From: Prunella strophiata
Lineage: Eukaryota; Chordata; Aves; Passeriformes; Prunellidae
DNA length: 64,000 nucleotides
NCBI GenBank assembly: GCA_036583965.1
Contig: JAZBQD010000034.1
Coordinates: forward strand, 7,390,540-7,454,539
Direction: 5' to 3'
The position numbers and the translations under genes are program-made. The notes beneath the pieces are model-generated. The model was not told the DNA's origin, searched no databases, and worked only from the letters and a program-made list of their open reading frames with translations. Below are positions 36,140 to 47,169 of the stretch, one piece after another (the first letter of the stretch is position 1; each line of letters starts with the position of its first letter).

Positions 36140-36480
36140 CCCACTCCCCAGAGCTTGGCAACCATCTCTCTTTGATGGGCATGTAGGAAACAAATGAGAA
36201 GGAGAAGATGTTTGAAGAGTCCATTAACATGGTTAGCTGGGGTGCGTTGACAATAAATCGATTCTTTTTGACGTGGCTGTCGCAGTAATGAAGGTACATT
36301 TCTGGATAACTCTTCTTAATGCAAGATAAGATATGGACAGCTCACATCTTCCTGACATGTGTCCAGCATGTCAAACGGTGGCATAAGAAAAGGTTGTTTT
36401 GTTGATGCGCTAATCAGAGATAAAGTTTAAGATTAATGATGATGGGTGTTTTTGTCTGTCATATTTTTTGAAGGATAGAG
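36140..36480. promoter_or_regulatory. Candidate conserved non-coding element
   Basis: The centre of the block has GTGCGTTGACAATAAATCG, ATCGAT (36257-36262), TGACGTGG (36269-36276, CRE-like) and CTGTCGCAGTAATG. That gives five CpGs in under 60 bp of AT-rich sequence. It continues with GATGCGCTAATCAGAG and GATTAATGATGATGGG. A 70-codon minus-strand frame crosses part of it (36087-36299), but its 5' half reads into filler and it has no domain. I favour an enhancer. Confidence 0.42.
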
Positions 36481-39400
36481 GTCGCACACTCCTGGGGATG
36501 GCACAGTTAGTGCCCTACCTCTGAAAAGAAAATGAACACTCAACAAGACCCATATTAAAAGGTCCCTCTTTCCTCTAGAGATTGAAAGTGGCAGTCAAAG
36601 GAAAAACATGCCTAAACTTGAATGTCACAGCACATTTCCCCACTGTTGCTGAGGTTCTGGCATTTGAAGAGATCTTTTAAGGCTCCTTTCTCTGATGTAC
36701 AAAAGGAATGTTAGTACAGTGAAGAGATGTATATAAGAGTCAAAGTGGCAAGAGGAGAGAAACAAAACAAAAAATTAGCAAGTACCAGGGGAGGGCCATG
36801 GATGAAATAGGAAGATCTTTTCCTACTTCTAAATATACATGGGCCTGTCACTCTTCACAGCATTCTGCTCTGGGGTCATTTAGCTGTATGAAATGGGGCA
36901 CAACCCAGGGCTGTCCCAGCTGGTGGAATCCAGAGCACCTCTGAGGTCCCACCATGGCTGAGGGCAAGGGAAGCATCAGCACCAGCCCCAGGACCATTGC
37001 ACACCCTTCTCACCCTGCTGGCTGGAAGGATGCACAGACCAATGCTCAGAGGTGTCCCTTGGCAACGTTATGCTCTAATTTCCCTACATTTAAAGCTGAT
37101 GTAATTCTAATATCTACCATAGCACATGAGTTTTAGCCTATTTTGTTTCTCAGCCTCACCTCAGGTGAGGATTGTCATGGTTTAAACCCAGAGGGCCACA
37201 AAACACTCTTATGGGGACTTGGAAAGACAAACACCATCACTCCAAACGTCCCATTTCTCCTTCTTCCTCTGCTTTACATTCTCAACTTCCTCAGCTGAGA
37301 ATGACACCACATGGTCTGAGACATCCCTGGGGTCAGCTGGGGTCAGCTGTCCTGGCTGTGTCCCCCCAGTTCCTTTCTCTGTGTAAGCCCTGCTCAGCAG
37401 TCATGAAAATGGCCATGAATTATCCACACTGTTTCCAGGACAAATGCAAAACACAGCTCCAGACCAACTACTATGAAGAAAATTAACACTACCCCAAGCA
37501 AAACCAGCCACAGGTATTCAATTAATGTTTGGTGAGACCTGAAATCTATGGAGAAGAGGCCCTATTACCTTGGATCACCTTGAATTCTATTGTTAGGATC
37601 AACAACAAAACCCTTGGTAGTAATTAAAAAAACTTAATTTTTTCTGCTTCAGAGTATTGTTTCAGCTATGGAGAGAATTAACATTTAATTACTTTGAGAC
37701 TAAAGAAACAAACAAGCAATTAACTGCCTTCAATTCACTTAGCAAAGTGAAGTCATGCAAAACATATTTTGACTGGAGATAGGTAAGAGTCAAAATCATG
37801 AAGATTAATGCTTCTAAATTTTGGGATAAGTTCAGGAACAACTCCCAAGGTCTGAATTAGCCACCAGTGTTCTGGTTTTGCATCTAATCTAAAATGGGAA
37901 AAGGACCAACAATTCATTAGAGCAGCTAGTTTTGTAATGCTTTTGCACATAAAATCTACAGAAACAAAGTTTGCAAGATTTTTAGACTTCAACCCAAAGC
38001 CCAATTCAAAACTTGGCTCCCAAAAAGCATCAGTTTTTCTCTACCAAAGAGCATAAATCCCTTCTGGAGAAGGCTTCTGTTTAAAAAGCTACATTTTGAA
38101 GCTCTTGACTCTAACACTATTGATAGCTCTGGAACTGATTTAAACAAATAGAAAAAGAAAAACTGTTAAAAAATACCAGGTTTTGTCTTTCCAAAACTTT
38201 TCACTTTAAAATATTTGGGGTAAATTTTAAGTCTTTTTTTTCCTTCTTTTTTCTTCTTCTCAAGGTTTTGTCACTGAGTTTGATGGAATCACTAATATTG
38301 CACCCACTTTTTTCCCTTTCATTTTTCCTGTCTTTTTTTTTTTTTTCAGTTCTCTTTCTGCTATCTTTCAGTTTGTGTCCAGTTGAATAATTGTGAAAAG
38401 GTAAAAAAAAAAAAAAAAGGAAAAGAAAATAAAAACGGAACACCAACTCCACAAATTTAAGAGGTAAAAATTATGGAGGTTCAGAGGGACTCTTTCCAGA
38501 AAGTTCTGTAAGTTATTACATTCTCTGACTTCCTTAGCTACATGGGGTGTAGGGAGACAGGAATGAAAGTATCTGAAACAGCAGTATTTAAACTATTCAT
38601 ATTTTGAAATTACTGCTTTTATACCCAAATACCCACAGGATACACAGTTTGAAATGTGTTGCCAGACTCAGGAAAGACACCTTTTGACAATGAAAAGCAT
38701 TCCATATTCTGGCTGGAACATTTTGGGTTTGATCTCTTTCCTAGGACATCCAGTGGACACAAGGCTATCTTGCCATCTCCTAAAACATCACCAATTTCTG
38801 TTGACCTGTTCCCTCACTAACAATTTCCAAACAATAACATTCACACACCTCCAAGGTAGCACTTGCCATTTGCAGTGGTCCTGCAGTTATTCCTTGCACA
38901 TGGATATTTCCCACTAAGACTAGAGATCAATTCAATCCAACTACAACTAATTAAGTAAATAAATAAACAGCAGTCCAGCAAACCTTTGCTGAGGAGTTAA
39001 ATGTTCTGCTACTGGTAACAAGCCTCCAAAGCCATTCAGCAAGATGTTTGTCTTACCTCTCAAGTGTAGGGTAGAAGGGCAGGAAGAGAAATTGGGTCTC
39101 TAAAAAAGGAAGTTATAAAGGAGTTGCCTGCAACCAGCTTGCACCACTCTGCATCATGAGGAATAACAGGCAGCTGTGGCTCTTCCTCCCCCCTCCAGAG
39201 GTGGCCCTTTGGGGCTCTTTTCTTACTGCTGGCCCAGTGAAGACTCAAAGTTTCCTCTTCTGCCCATGGTCTTTAAATTTTTTAATTTTTAATTTTGTTT
39301 AGTCTAGTTTCAAGAACACCATGGTGGAGCCTCAAGCAGAACAGGGCAGCCAGGACCAGCTGCAAAGGCAGCCTTTCTTTAGAGGTGACATGAAACACAA

Positions 39401-39879
39401 ATTTAGTAGCAAACAGAGGCCTAGGGCCAAACGTGACATCTCTCAAATCTGAGGCATTTTTCTCACTACAATCTGGCATCAAATCATGGAAGCAGGTTAC
39501 TATTAGCCTGTTCAAACAGATTTTCAGTCAAGACCTCACTCAGAAACAGCTGGAAGAAAAAGGCAAATTAAAACCACACTTTTGTTTCTCAGGGGTTTTT
39601 CCATTTTCACCAAGACCTGAAGCTGCAAGTACAGGTTCTGATCCAGGAGCTCCAAATTCAGGGCCAGAGGAGATGGTTTGCATTCTGCCACTGAAACCCA
39701 GTCCCACTCTCTCCATCTTCCCAGACAGATGAAGCTTCTCCACAGATCCACTTCTCCATCTGAGCTTGCAGGTGACACCGCTGATCTCTGACATGAAGAA
39801 CTGGGATTCCAAACTGATTTACAAAGCCAGTGCCGAGTAGATGAGCAAAATGAAATCATAGCTGCCTGACCTGCTTATA
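36481..39879. other. No gene; T- and A-rich tracts
   Basis: Pyrimidine tracts lie at about 38231-38263 and 38327-38346, and an A16 run at 38403-38418, which produce Lys- and Phe-rich false frames. A GGGGTCAGCT tandem pair sits at 37329-37348. The AT-rich part at 37580-38200 is repeat-free but has no distinctive motif cluster. No coding exon is recognised. Confidence 0.5.
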
Positions 39880-40060
39880 CACTAAAAGGCCTTGGGGGGG
39901 AAAAAAATCAATTAATCAATTTGTTTATGGAGGCAACTTAGCAACAGGGAGCACATGGAACTGATTGGCTGGGTCTGTTAATAAGCAAGCTGAATTGCAG
40001 ATAGTTGCATCAAGTGATTTCAAATTTTGGGATATTGATTTTTGTTAAGAAGATTCATTT
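39880..40060. promoter_or_regulatory. Candidate conserved non-coding element with paired homeodomain-like sites
   Basis: ATCAATTAATCAAT (39907-39920) is a near-palindrome of two overlapping TAAT/ATTA cores. It is followed by TTGTTTATGG (FOX-like), GGCAACTTAGCAACAGG (two half sites of the RFX X-box type), CTGATTGGCT (39961-39970, CCAAT/PBX-like) and CTGTTAATAAGC. The compact arrangement in 180 bp strongly resembles an enhancer core. Confidence 0.42.
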
Positions 40061-41199
40061 CCACTGACCCTCCTCCCAGAGAAAGAATCACTGTTCCTTT
40101 ATGTCAAAGGAGTATCCTGCTGAGATTAAGAATTACCATGTTACCACTTCAAGGAGATTTTGGTTTCTCAGGGTTTCTAAGCCTGGGCTTAAACAACAAC
40201 TTGTCTGCTACTCCCTTGCTTTGTGGAGGCACCTCAGGAGACAGGGCCTGTAAGATGCTAAAGGGCAAATATATTTTAAAATAGTCATATTATTTGCTAA
40301 GTGTCTGTTTCATGTTAAATAGGTTATGTTCAAAATCTTCACAACACAAATGCAGAATTACTTTTTTTCTTCTCAATTTTAATTATTGCATAATAAATAA
40401 ATGTAAAAATATCAGTACTACCTGATATTTTCTGTAGTTTTAGTTAGTATCTTAAGTTATCATTTTAGAGGGACATTTGAAACCTATGATGGATGTGAGT
40501 TTGCAGCAGAGATGATAATTGGAATTACAAGTGGTATTGGGCATTACAGCCCACAACCTCTCGACAGGCAGAGATTGGCCTCAGGGAAGCCTGTACATCC
40601 AAACACCCACACCCTGGGAATTTCTGGCTGTCAGTGCCACCATTCTGCAAACCAACACCTTCATCTCCTGTTCTCTGCCACCCCCACCCAGGTGCTGACA
40701 CCTCACTTCCACTCACCTTTTCAAGGCATGGTCCTCATGGGAACACTGCCCTCAGAGCTGCCCCTTTGGAGAGGGCTGCAGGTGACTCTCAGGGATACTG
40801 AGCACTGCAGCATCCTGGGAATGTGCTCCAGTGCCCCAACAGAGACACCAGCCATGGGCTGCACAGGCTGCAGAGAACCCAAGGTGGGTGCAGACCATGC
40901 AGCCTGAAGAAGATGACCCTGTCAAGGGCTCATGTAAACCACACCTTCACCTTCAAACTCAGACTTAATGCAAGTGCTGAGCCTGAGAAAAAGTTATTTT
41001 ATCTCAGCAAAGTCCCAAAAGAGTCTCAGAGAGAGGGGAGCTATCCTCCCACCCCAAGCATTGCTGCCAGAGGGCCAACAGCTTTTTTGGGAAGCTCCAT
41101 CCTGTTTAGAAAAGGAGAGATGCTCTTGGGCTTCTTCCTCTGCTCCCTCTCGGAACCTGGTGCACGATGCACACATTTTATTTCTTCTTCTGACTGAAC
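40061..41199. other. No gene recognised
   Basis: The block has an AT-rich part (40260-40520) with TATTATTTGC, GTTAAATAGG and TAATTATTGCATAATAAATAAATG words, then GC-richer filler. The 131-codon and 124-codon plus frames at 40512 and 40823 are overlapped by antisense frames and match nothing. Confidence 0.5.
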
Positions 41200-41350
41200 A
41201 AGGTTGCCCATGATTATAAATCATCCTGGTGATTTCTTTGGAAAGTTTGCCTCATTTATGCTCATGACCTCGTGGACCTCCTGATACCTTTACTTACATC
41301 AGGACTTCTTCCACAGTAGAGCCGTTTATTGTCATTCTCCTGAGACCAAA
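41200..41350. promoter_or_regulatory. Possible conserved non-coding element
   Basis: GATTATAAATCATCC is an imperfect inverted repeat of GATT and AATC. The block also has CTCATTTATGCTCATGACCTCG and GTAGAGCCGTTTATTGTC, with retained CpGs in AT-rich context. It is short and repeat-free. Only motif texture supports it. Confidence 0.3.
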
Positions 41351-44300
41351 GGGGCAGAAAGGAACTACAGGCATTCACATCTGAGATGTAAAAAATATGG
41401 GTTTCAAACAAGTATAAACAAATGGGAATGTGAATGCTGAGAGCACAAGATCACCCAGCTCTGAGTTTCTGCAGAGGCCCTTTTATTTACTGAACATTTA
41501 TGTGTATATGAATATTCAGCTCTTGATAGAGCAAAGAGCTGGTTTTGATACTAAGAGCAAAAATATTTGCTGTAAATGTCATGACACGCCTTGTCCATAA
41601 TATGATTTTTTCCAGATGGTTATTTTTTTTCAAATTACTGAATGGAAAAATATGTCTTAAGACAAGTACACATAAAAATAATTCTTTTTCCTATTATTGT
41701 TTCTTTTTTTTTCTTTCTTTCTACATTTGTAAAAGTGCTGCTGCTTGCCATGGGATGATATGCTGGGAGAGAACATGCATCCTGACATCTGATTAATCAT
41801 GAATAGGGGTGGGTGTGTAATCCTTAACTGACAGGGCAGCTGACCAGAAACCATTTTATTACATGAAATACAAAGATGTACATTATTTACACTCTCTTCA
41901 AGGTGGTTTCTAAGACCAAAACATTTCACTGAGTGAGTGGTAGGTTGGCTTTGACTCCAGGTAAGTCCATACCTCCTTTATTAGCAGGGACACAAACCTG
42001 CTTCTGGGTCCAGAGTGATCTCAGCTGGCAGTCCCACCCAACACAGCAGCTGGATGATCCTCCTGATCCTGATCTTGATTTACTCAATTTGGTGTTGGTG
42101 AGGTTGTGCCAGATGTGGCACACCTCCCCTGCAAAACAACATCCCACTCTGCAGTGTGTTTGTTTCCCATGGAGAAGTGGAGCCAGTTGAGCTCTGCCCA
42201 CACAATCTGGAGCTGGAAGGAAGCTTATCCAAGACAGGATTGTGCTGGAGTGGAGGACAGAATCCTGCATAGCAATGGCATCAGTTTGGGAAGATTCCTC
42301 CTGACAAGCATCATGCCATGCTTTCTGTTATTTGTATTCCTGAGAGGCATAGTGAGCTGGCAAGCCAGGGGGTGAAGGCACAGGATTTTGGTGATGGAGT
42401 GCAGTAAAGAGTCCCATGCAGTAGCTGGAAGGTGGAAGGGGAATAAACAAGCTCTGAGCTGTTCAGAAAGAAAATGAGAGGCCAGACCCAGGCCAGGAGG
42501 TTTCCCCTCCTGTTCTGTAGGCATCCAGCTTCTGCCTTTCTCTGAGGGCCCAACAGCTTTTTGTTTAGCAGCTCACATCAGCAGGTAGAAGACAAACTAT
42601 TTTAATTTCTTCCCTGCCCAGCTGTCTGCCTAGCAGGACAAGAGGTGTGGGCCCCACGAATGGAAAAGCTGCTGCAGGTACAGTCTGGGTTCATGGATTA
42701 ATTCCATGTGTGATGCTGAGTGACAGCCATCCCCAGCCAGGAGTGGGGCGTTGGCTGAAGGGATCAGTTAACACCAACTGGAGATCGACTTTCTAGCTTG
42801 TGGCTCAAATCTGAATCTTACAGCTCAGTTCTGGCAAGGTGATGAGCAGCTTTGGCTTGGGCAGGAGTTAAGAGCACTTGGCATTTTGCAGAAAAAAAGC
42901 CCTTAATGCAAACCAGTTAGTGGAGTGTGAGCCCAGCAATTTTTCTTCTGTTATAAAAAAATACATAACAAAAAAATAATCCCAAAACCAAAAAAAACTC
43001 AAAAGAAATTTGGAAAGGGGATAAAAGGGCAAAGTTCAGAGTGGTTTCAGATTCCCACAATAACAACGAAGCCCAGCTCTTTCCCAAACACTTGCACATT
43101 TCCTTAGAAACAGGTGACAGACATCTGCAAGGCTGAGTTCAGTGTTGGAACAGCCCAGCCTCCCTTCCTTGGTTGTGGGTGTTCTGCTCTTACAAGAGTG
43201 AGAGAACTTCAGCCTTAAATATTTCCAGACAATGCTGCAATTTATTTTAAGTGTAATAGGGGTCATTCTTCACTGAAAGAATATAATAATTTTTCTGTGT
43301 GAAAGCAAGAAGACATGTGGGGAAGCAGTAGATATCAGGACTTACACCCACCCAAGTCACAGTTTAAAAAGTTTTCTCATGTCCCCACATTTTGGTTGTC
43401 ATGCTCAGGCCAGTAATCCCAGCACCAGCCACCAAAAACCACAGGATTCTGTCCTTGTGCTGTCCCATATTCACTAGGGGAAAGGCTCTCTGGGAGTCAG
43501 ATGCTTTCCCTGATCCTGAACAAACTGTGGGTCTCATCAGCTGTGTTAGGAAATAAAAGTGTGAAGAACCAAAGGGGTGAAAATGATCATCCAGCAGCAA
43601 TATAAATACAAATACCCTGCCCTGCTGAGGGCTCAGATCAAAGTTTTCTTCTGGGCATCCCCAAATGACCCTGTAGTCTGTGTCATCCTGGTTTCCTCCC
43701 TCTTAATAGGCTGATTAGGGATGGCAAGAAGAGCAGGAATAGAGGGATACAAACCCCTCATCATCACCATCCCCCAAAGGATGAAAATACAAGAGAGGGG
43801 AAGCATCAACTGCCCTCAGGGAAGCAGAGGCTTCCTCCACCTGTGGAGAAAAGAGGGAGAATCCACCCATTAGTCACTTCATCTTTCTGTCCCTGTGTTT
43901 TCCCAGTGTAAAACGTGACCAATAACACCTCCTTTGCAATGTACAGAGCAAGACACTGTAATTAGGGAGGTGATGTTACTGCAGAGAAGAGCTACAGGGC
44001 CTTTGAAGCACTCCCTGTCCACCCCAAACTTCAGATTTTAAATTTTGTCTTTAAATCTTGAGCAACTCCAGAGAAAATAAAACCCATTTCAAATCAAGTG
44101 GGTGAAAAGCCAAGACTCAATCACAATACCTGCCTGCCAACGAAAAAGCTTTTCTTTCTATGAATTTGATACACATTCAATTGTTTCTAGTGCTTTATTC
44201 AGGAAATGTTTCAATTGGAAAGTATCATTACTTAGAGAGAAAAATAAAAATACCATAGATGGTTTTAAGCTCTACATCTGTGGAAATCTCATTAGGTAGT

Positions 44301-45559
44301 TTTAGATGTACTGGCATCTGGAAAAAATCATCCCTCTAAACAGAAAAATATGTCATAAATGTCATAATGGGGTGTTGGAGAAGCACATGAAATTAGTTTG
44401 GTTCTTCAACTCAGCATCCCTGGCCGGAATCATTAAAAAGAAAATGCTTGTATAAAGCATTAAACAGTTTTTGTCAGGGTTTGGCTGTATGGACCAACCT
44501 GGAGTATGAAGAGCACTGAATATCTGATTTAAAGATGTAAAACTCTGGAGAGCTACAGGAGGCTGGAGCCAACCCAAACATTCACAGAAGGTGAGTACAA
44601 GTACAGAGAAGCCCACAGCCTGGAAGGGCTTTTTCAGCAACAGGCAGGAGCTTTGCTCTCACCAATGAACTGTTCTGAGTCTCTGAGGGACATCGCTGCT
44701 CTGTCCTCACTCACTGGATGTTTGCATCACTCAAGATCTCAGGCCAGCATCACCTAAGCCTGACTTAGGAGCCAGGTCTGAAGGATCTCAGCCTTCCTTG
44801 GGGTGGACAAAGGTGGGAAACACTCATGAGTTGGTGGGCAAGGACTGTCTTCAGCCCCTCAGGGCTCCTCTGCTGGGCAGCACAGTGTCCTGACCAGTGC
44901 TGCTCTGCACAGGGTGGGCAGGGCTGCACAGGACACAAACAAGGAGCACACACAGCTCTGGGTGTCCCTGAGCACGGGGGCAGAGCAGGAGGGCTGTGGG
45001 CATTTCATTTATCTCCAGCTTCTGGGAGAGCTGCTCATCTCCTGCACTGCTTTTAGGCTCTATCTCAGTCAAGCATAGTCACTAATTGGGAGTGGGAATG
45101 AGCACAAGGCCTCCTTCAGATGCCACATCCACAGCACAACCATCCCTGAAGATCCTGGGAGCTCAGTGAGGTGTTCTTCAGTGCCCTCTAAAGGCCCCTC
45201 TCCTTGAGCTGCCTCACAGACACTGTGAGCAAATGCCCTTGGAACATCCTGAACCTGTCCCCAAGCAACTTCCAGTGCTCCTAGACATGTAGAGCCACAG
45301 GTATTTCTGCAGGGATGGCTACAACAACCAAAAGCTGTTTGCTGAGGGGAAATGCTTCACTTCTATATGCAGCCATCCCTTGGTGCTGATTGCTGCTTTG
45401 TTATTGCAAACTATCTCATCAAAATTAACATGGGTGTTAAACACCAGCCCTCCAGGCCTTCACAAGGTGCACACCAAGAAGGTACAAAGCAACTGGAGAC
45501 ACAATTTCCTTGGGCAGTCTGTAAAACACAAGCCATGATCAGAACTGGTCATTAAAAAT
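41351..45559. other. No gene; one AT-rich block at 44.09-44.31 kb
   Basis: Mostly filler, with a pyrimidine tract at 41701-41722 and A-rich runs at 42954-42998. The part at 44090-44310 is AT-rich and high in complexity (AATTTGATACACATTCAATTG) and carries a 65-codon plus frame that resembles no protein. GC-richer sequence at 44770-45000 gives overlapping Cys/Pro-rich false frames. No repeats are recognised. Confidence 0.5.
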
Positions 45560-46150
45560 CCTGTGGCACTCTCTGCAACAGAACATTCGATCCATTGTCC
45601 CAAATCTAATCATTACACTCTGCCCTCTGCCCATTTAGCATCCTTCTAGTGTTTCAATTGGGGATGGTATTGCAGTGCATTTCCTGACCTGAATAGTTTA
45701 ACGGATCATAATTGTCTCATGGTTACTTCATGCTCCCGCAGTCGGTTTGTTGTATCCATCTGTTTTCTTTTTTCTTCCATGCAAACTGTAAGGTCTTTGG
45801 GGCCAATGGCTGCCACTGAGCCCAGTGTTAATACAGCACCCAGCACAGGGGGGCCCGATTTTTAGGTTCAGCAGCAGAACAACCCATAATTAATAAATGG
45901 TGGCTCGTCTGTTCCAAGCAGAAAAGCAGCACAGCAATCTGTCGGGGTATAGAGGAGGAGGGTGTGACCTCTCCCATCAGGCCCATGTCCCTGGGGATTC
46001 TCCTGATCATCCTCATTTTCTTTGGAAAAGTTATGGTGCCGATCAGTTTTTTGTGCATTCAGTCTCACTCCAGCCCAGGAACAGATGGTGGCACAAAAGA
46101 GGAGTGACTTAAAATCACTTTGTCCTGTTCTCCCCCTCCACCTGCTCCTA
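45560..46150. promoter_or_regulatory. Candidate conserved non-coding element enclosing an ancient repeat tail
   Basis: The 5' half has AACATTCGATCCATTG, CTAATCATTACACTC, GTTTAACGGATCATAATTG and TCCCGCAGTCGG, with several retained CpGs. The 3' half has CCCATAATTAATAAATGG and CTGTCGGGG. An old LINE/SINE tail (separate entry) lies between them without being eroded beyond recognition. This pattern is what an exapted element looks like. Conservation remains to be measured. Confidence 0.4.
45786..45862 (+). repeat. Ancient LINE/SINE 3' tail (CR1/L3 or MIR-type)
   Basis: TGTAAGGTCTTTGGGGCC (45788-45805) and, 24 bp on, ATACAGCACCCAGCACAGGG (45831-45850) with GGGCCCGAT following. They match in order the 3' region shared by old amniote CR1/L3-type LINEs and SINEs that borrowed their tails (the 'tgtaag-ctttgggg ... 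tacagcacctagcacaatggggccc' pattern). The exact family cannot be decided by eye. The upstream body is not recognisable. Confidence 0.6.
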
Positions 46151-46319
46151 ATCACAAGCCATCCATACATTTAAATACCAAACAAGAGGAAGGAAAGAGC
46201 TTGTGTGCAACAGAAATACCAAACAATGTTTGCATTAAAAAAAAAACCAACTTAGACATGCCTTTCAGCCCCTAGCAGCAGTCCCTATGGAAAATAATGT
46301 TAAAATAAACAAAAAGCAA

Positions 46320-46720
46320 CAATTCCTCTCTGACTGATGATTTTATAATATGGTTGGTGCAGCTAAATGCATCCAGCCGTCCCTCCCACATTCCTGCTCT
46401 CCACTCAGAGCTGTCCCCTCTTTTAAGGGTATCTCTTCACCCACTGACATGTGCACATGAATTCTGTTTCTTAATGATCTTTAAGCATTATTAAGAACAA
46501 AAGAAATCCTAATAATGATATAAGCCTATTAAAGGATGACAATGATAAATCATTAATAATGATGCAGAATGGGCAGAAATGTGCATTTAGCACTGCCACT
46601 TCTGCATGTAGAAAGAAGCAGGATGATGTATTTTTATTGAATGAGGATGATGAAGTATCCCCCAGTCTATTAGCAACCCAACAAGATGTTTAACATTTAT
46701 CAGGAAGCTATTTCAAAATG
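46320..46720. promoter_or_regulatory. Candidate conserved non-coding element
   Basis: Dense in TAAT/ATTA cores: TTCTTAATGATC, GCATTATTAAG, CCTAATAATGATATAAGC, GACAATGATAAATC, ATTAATAATGATGC and GAATGAGGATGATG. At least eight such cores lie in 230 bp (46465-46690), far above the flanks. The repeated AATGAT word gives a pseudo-periodic look without being a microsatellite. Confidence 0.4.
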
Positions 46721-47169
46721 TACACCTAGAAAACTTGAAGTGAAAAGTCCTGTAGGACCTGGCCAAGGTGTTCTCAGGCTTTGCAGTGTTTTGTTGAGCA
46801 CAGTTCGGAAAAAATTGTCTTTCCAAAGACTGGTGCATGATTGATTTGTGTCTCTCCTCACCTCAGCTTGGCTCTAGCTTGTGCAGCTCTGCCATGCACT
46901 CCAGGGCAGGGATAGAAGTTGGCTGGAAGATCCTCATGTCACTACACAGAAAAAAAAAATTGTGTCTGTGGGGTTGTCTCTGAAATACCTGAGTTTTTCA
47001 GCAGGTACTAAAATCAGTTTGTGGACATAGAGGCTACATCTACCCAGCAAGGGTGTCACACACGTTAACTCTGTGCCTGTGCTTCCTCAGCCACGTGTCT
47101 CCTCTGTGCCCTGTCCATGCCCCAGACCCCTCAGGAGAGGCTGCACACAGGATTGTTGGGATGCCTGAA
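46721..47169. other. No gene recognised
   Basis: This is mixed sequence between two candidate elements, with an A9-10 run near 46950. Nothing resembles an exon, repeat or RNA gene. Confidence 0.5.

Noticed and set aside
36087..36299. 70-codon minus frame over a candidate CNE, considered as an exon
   Set aside because: It has no splice sites in useful places and no family resemblance.
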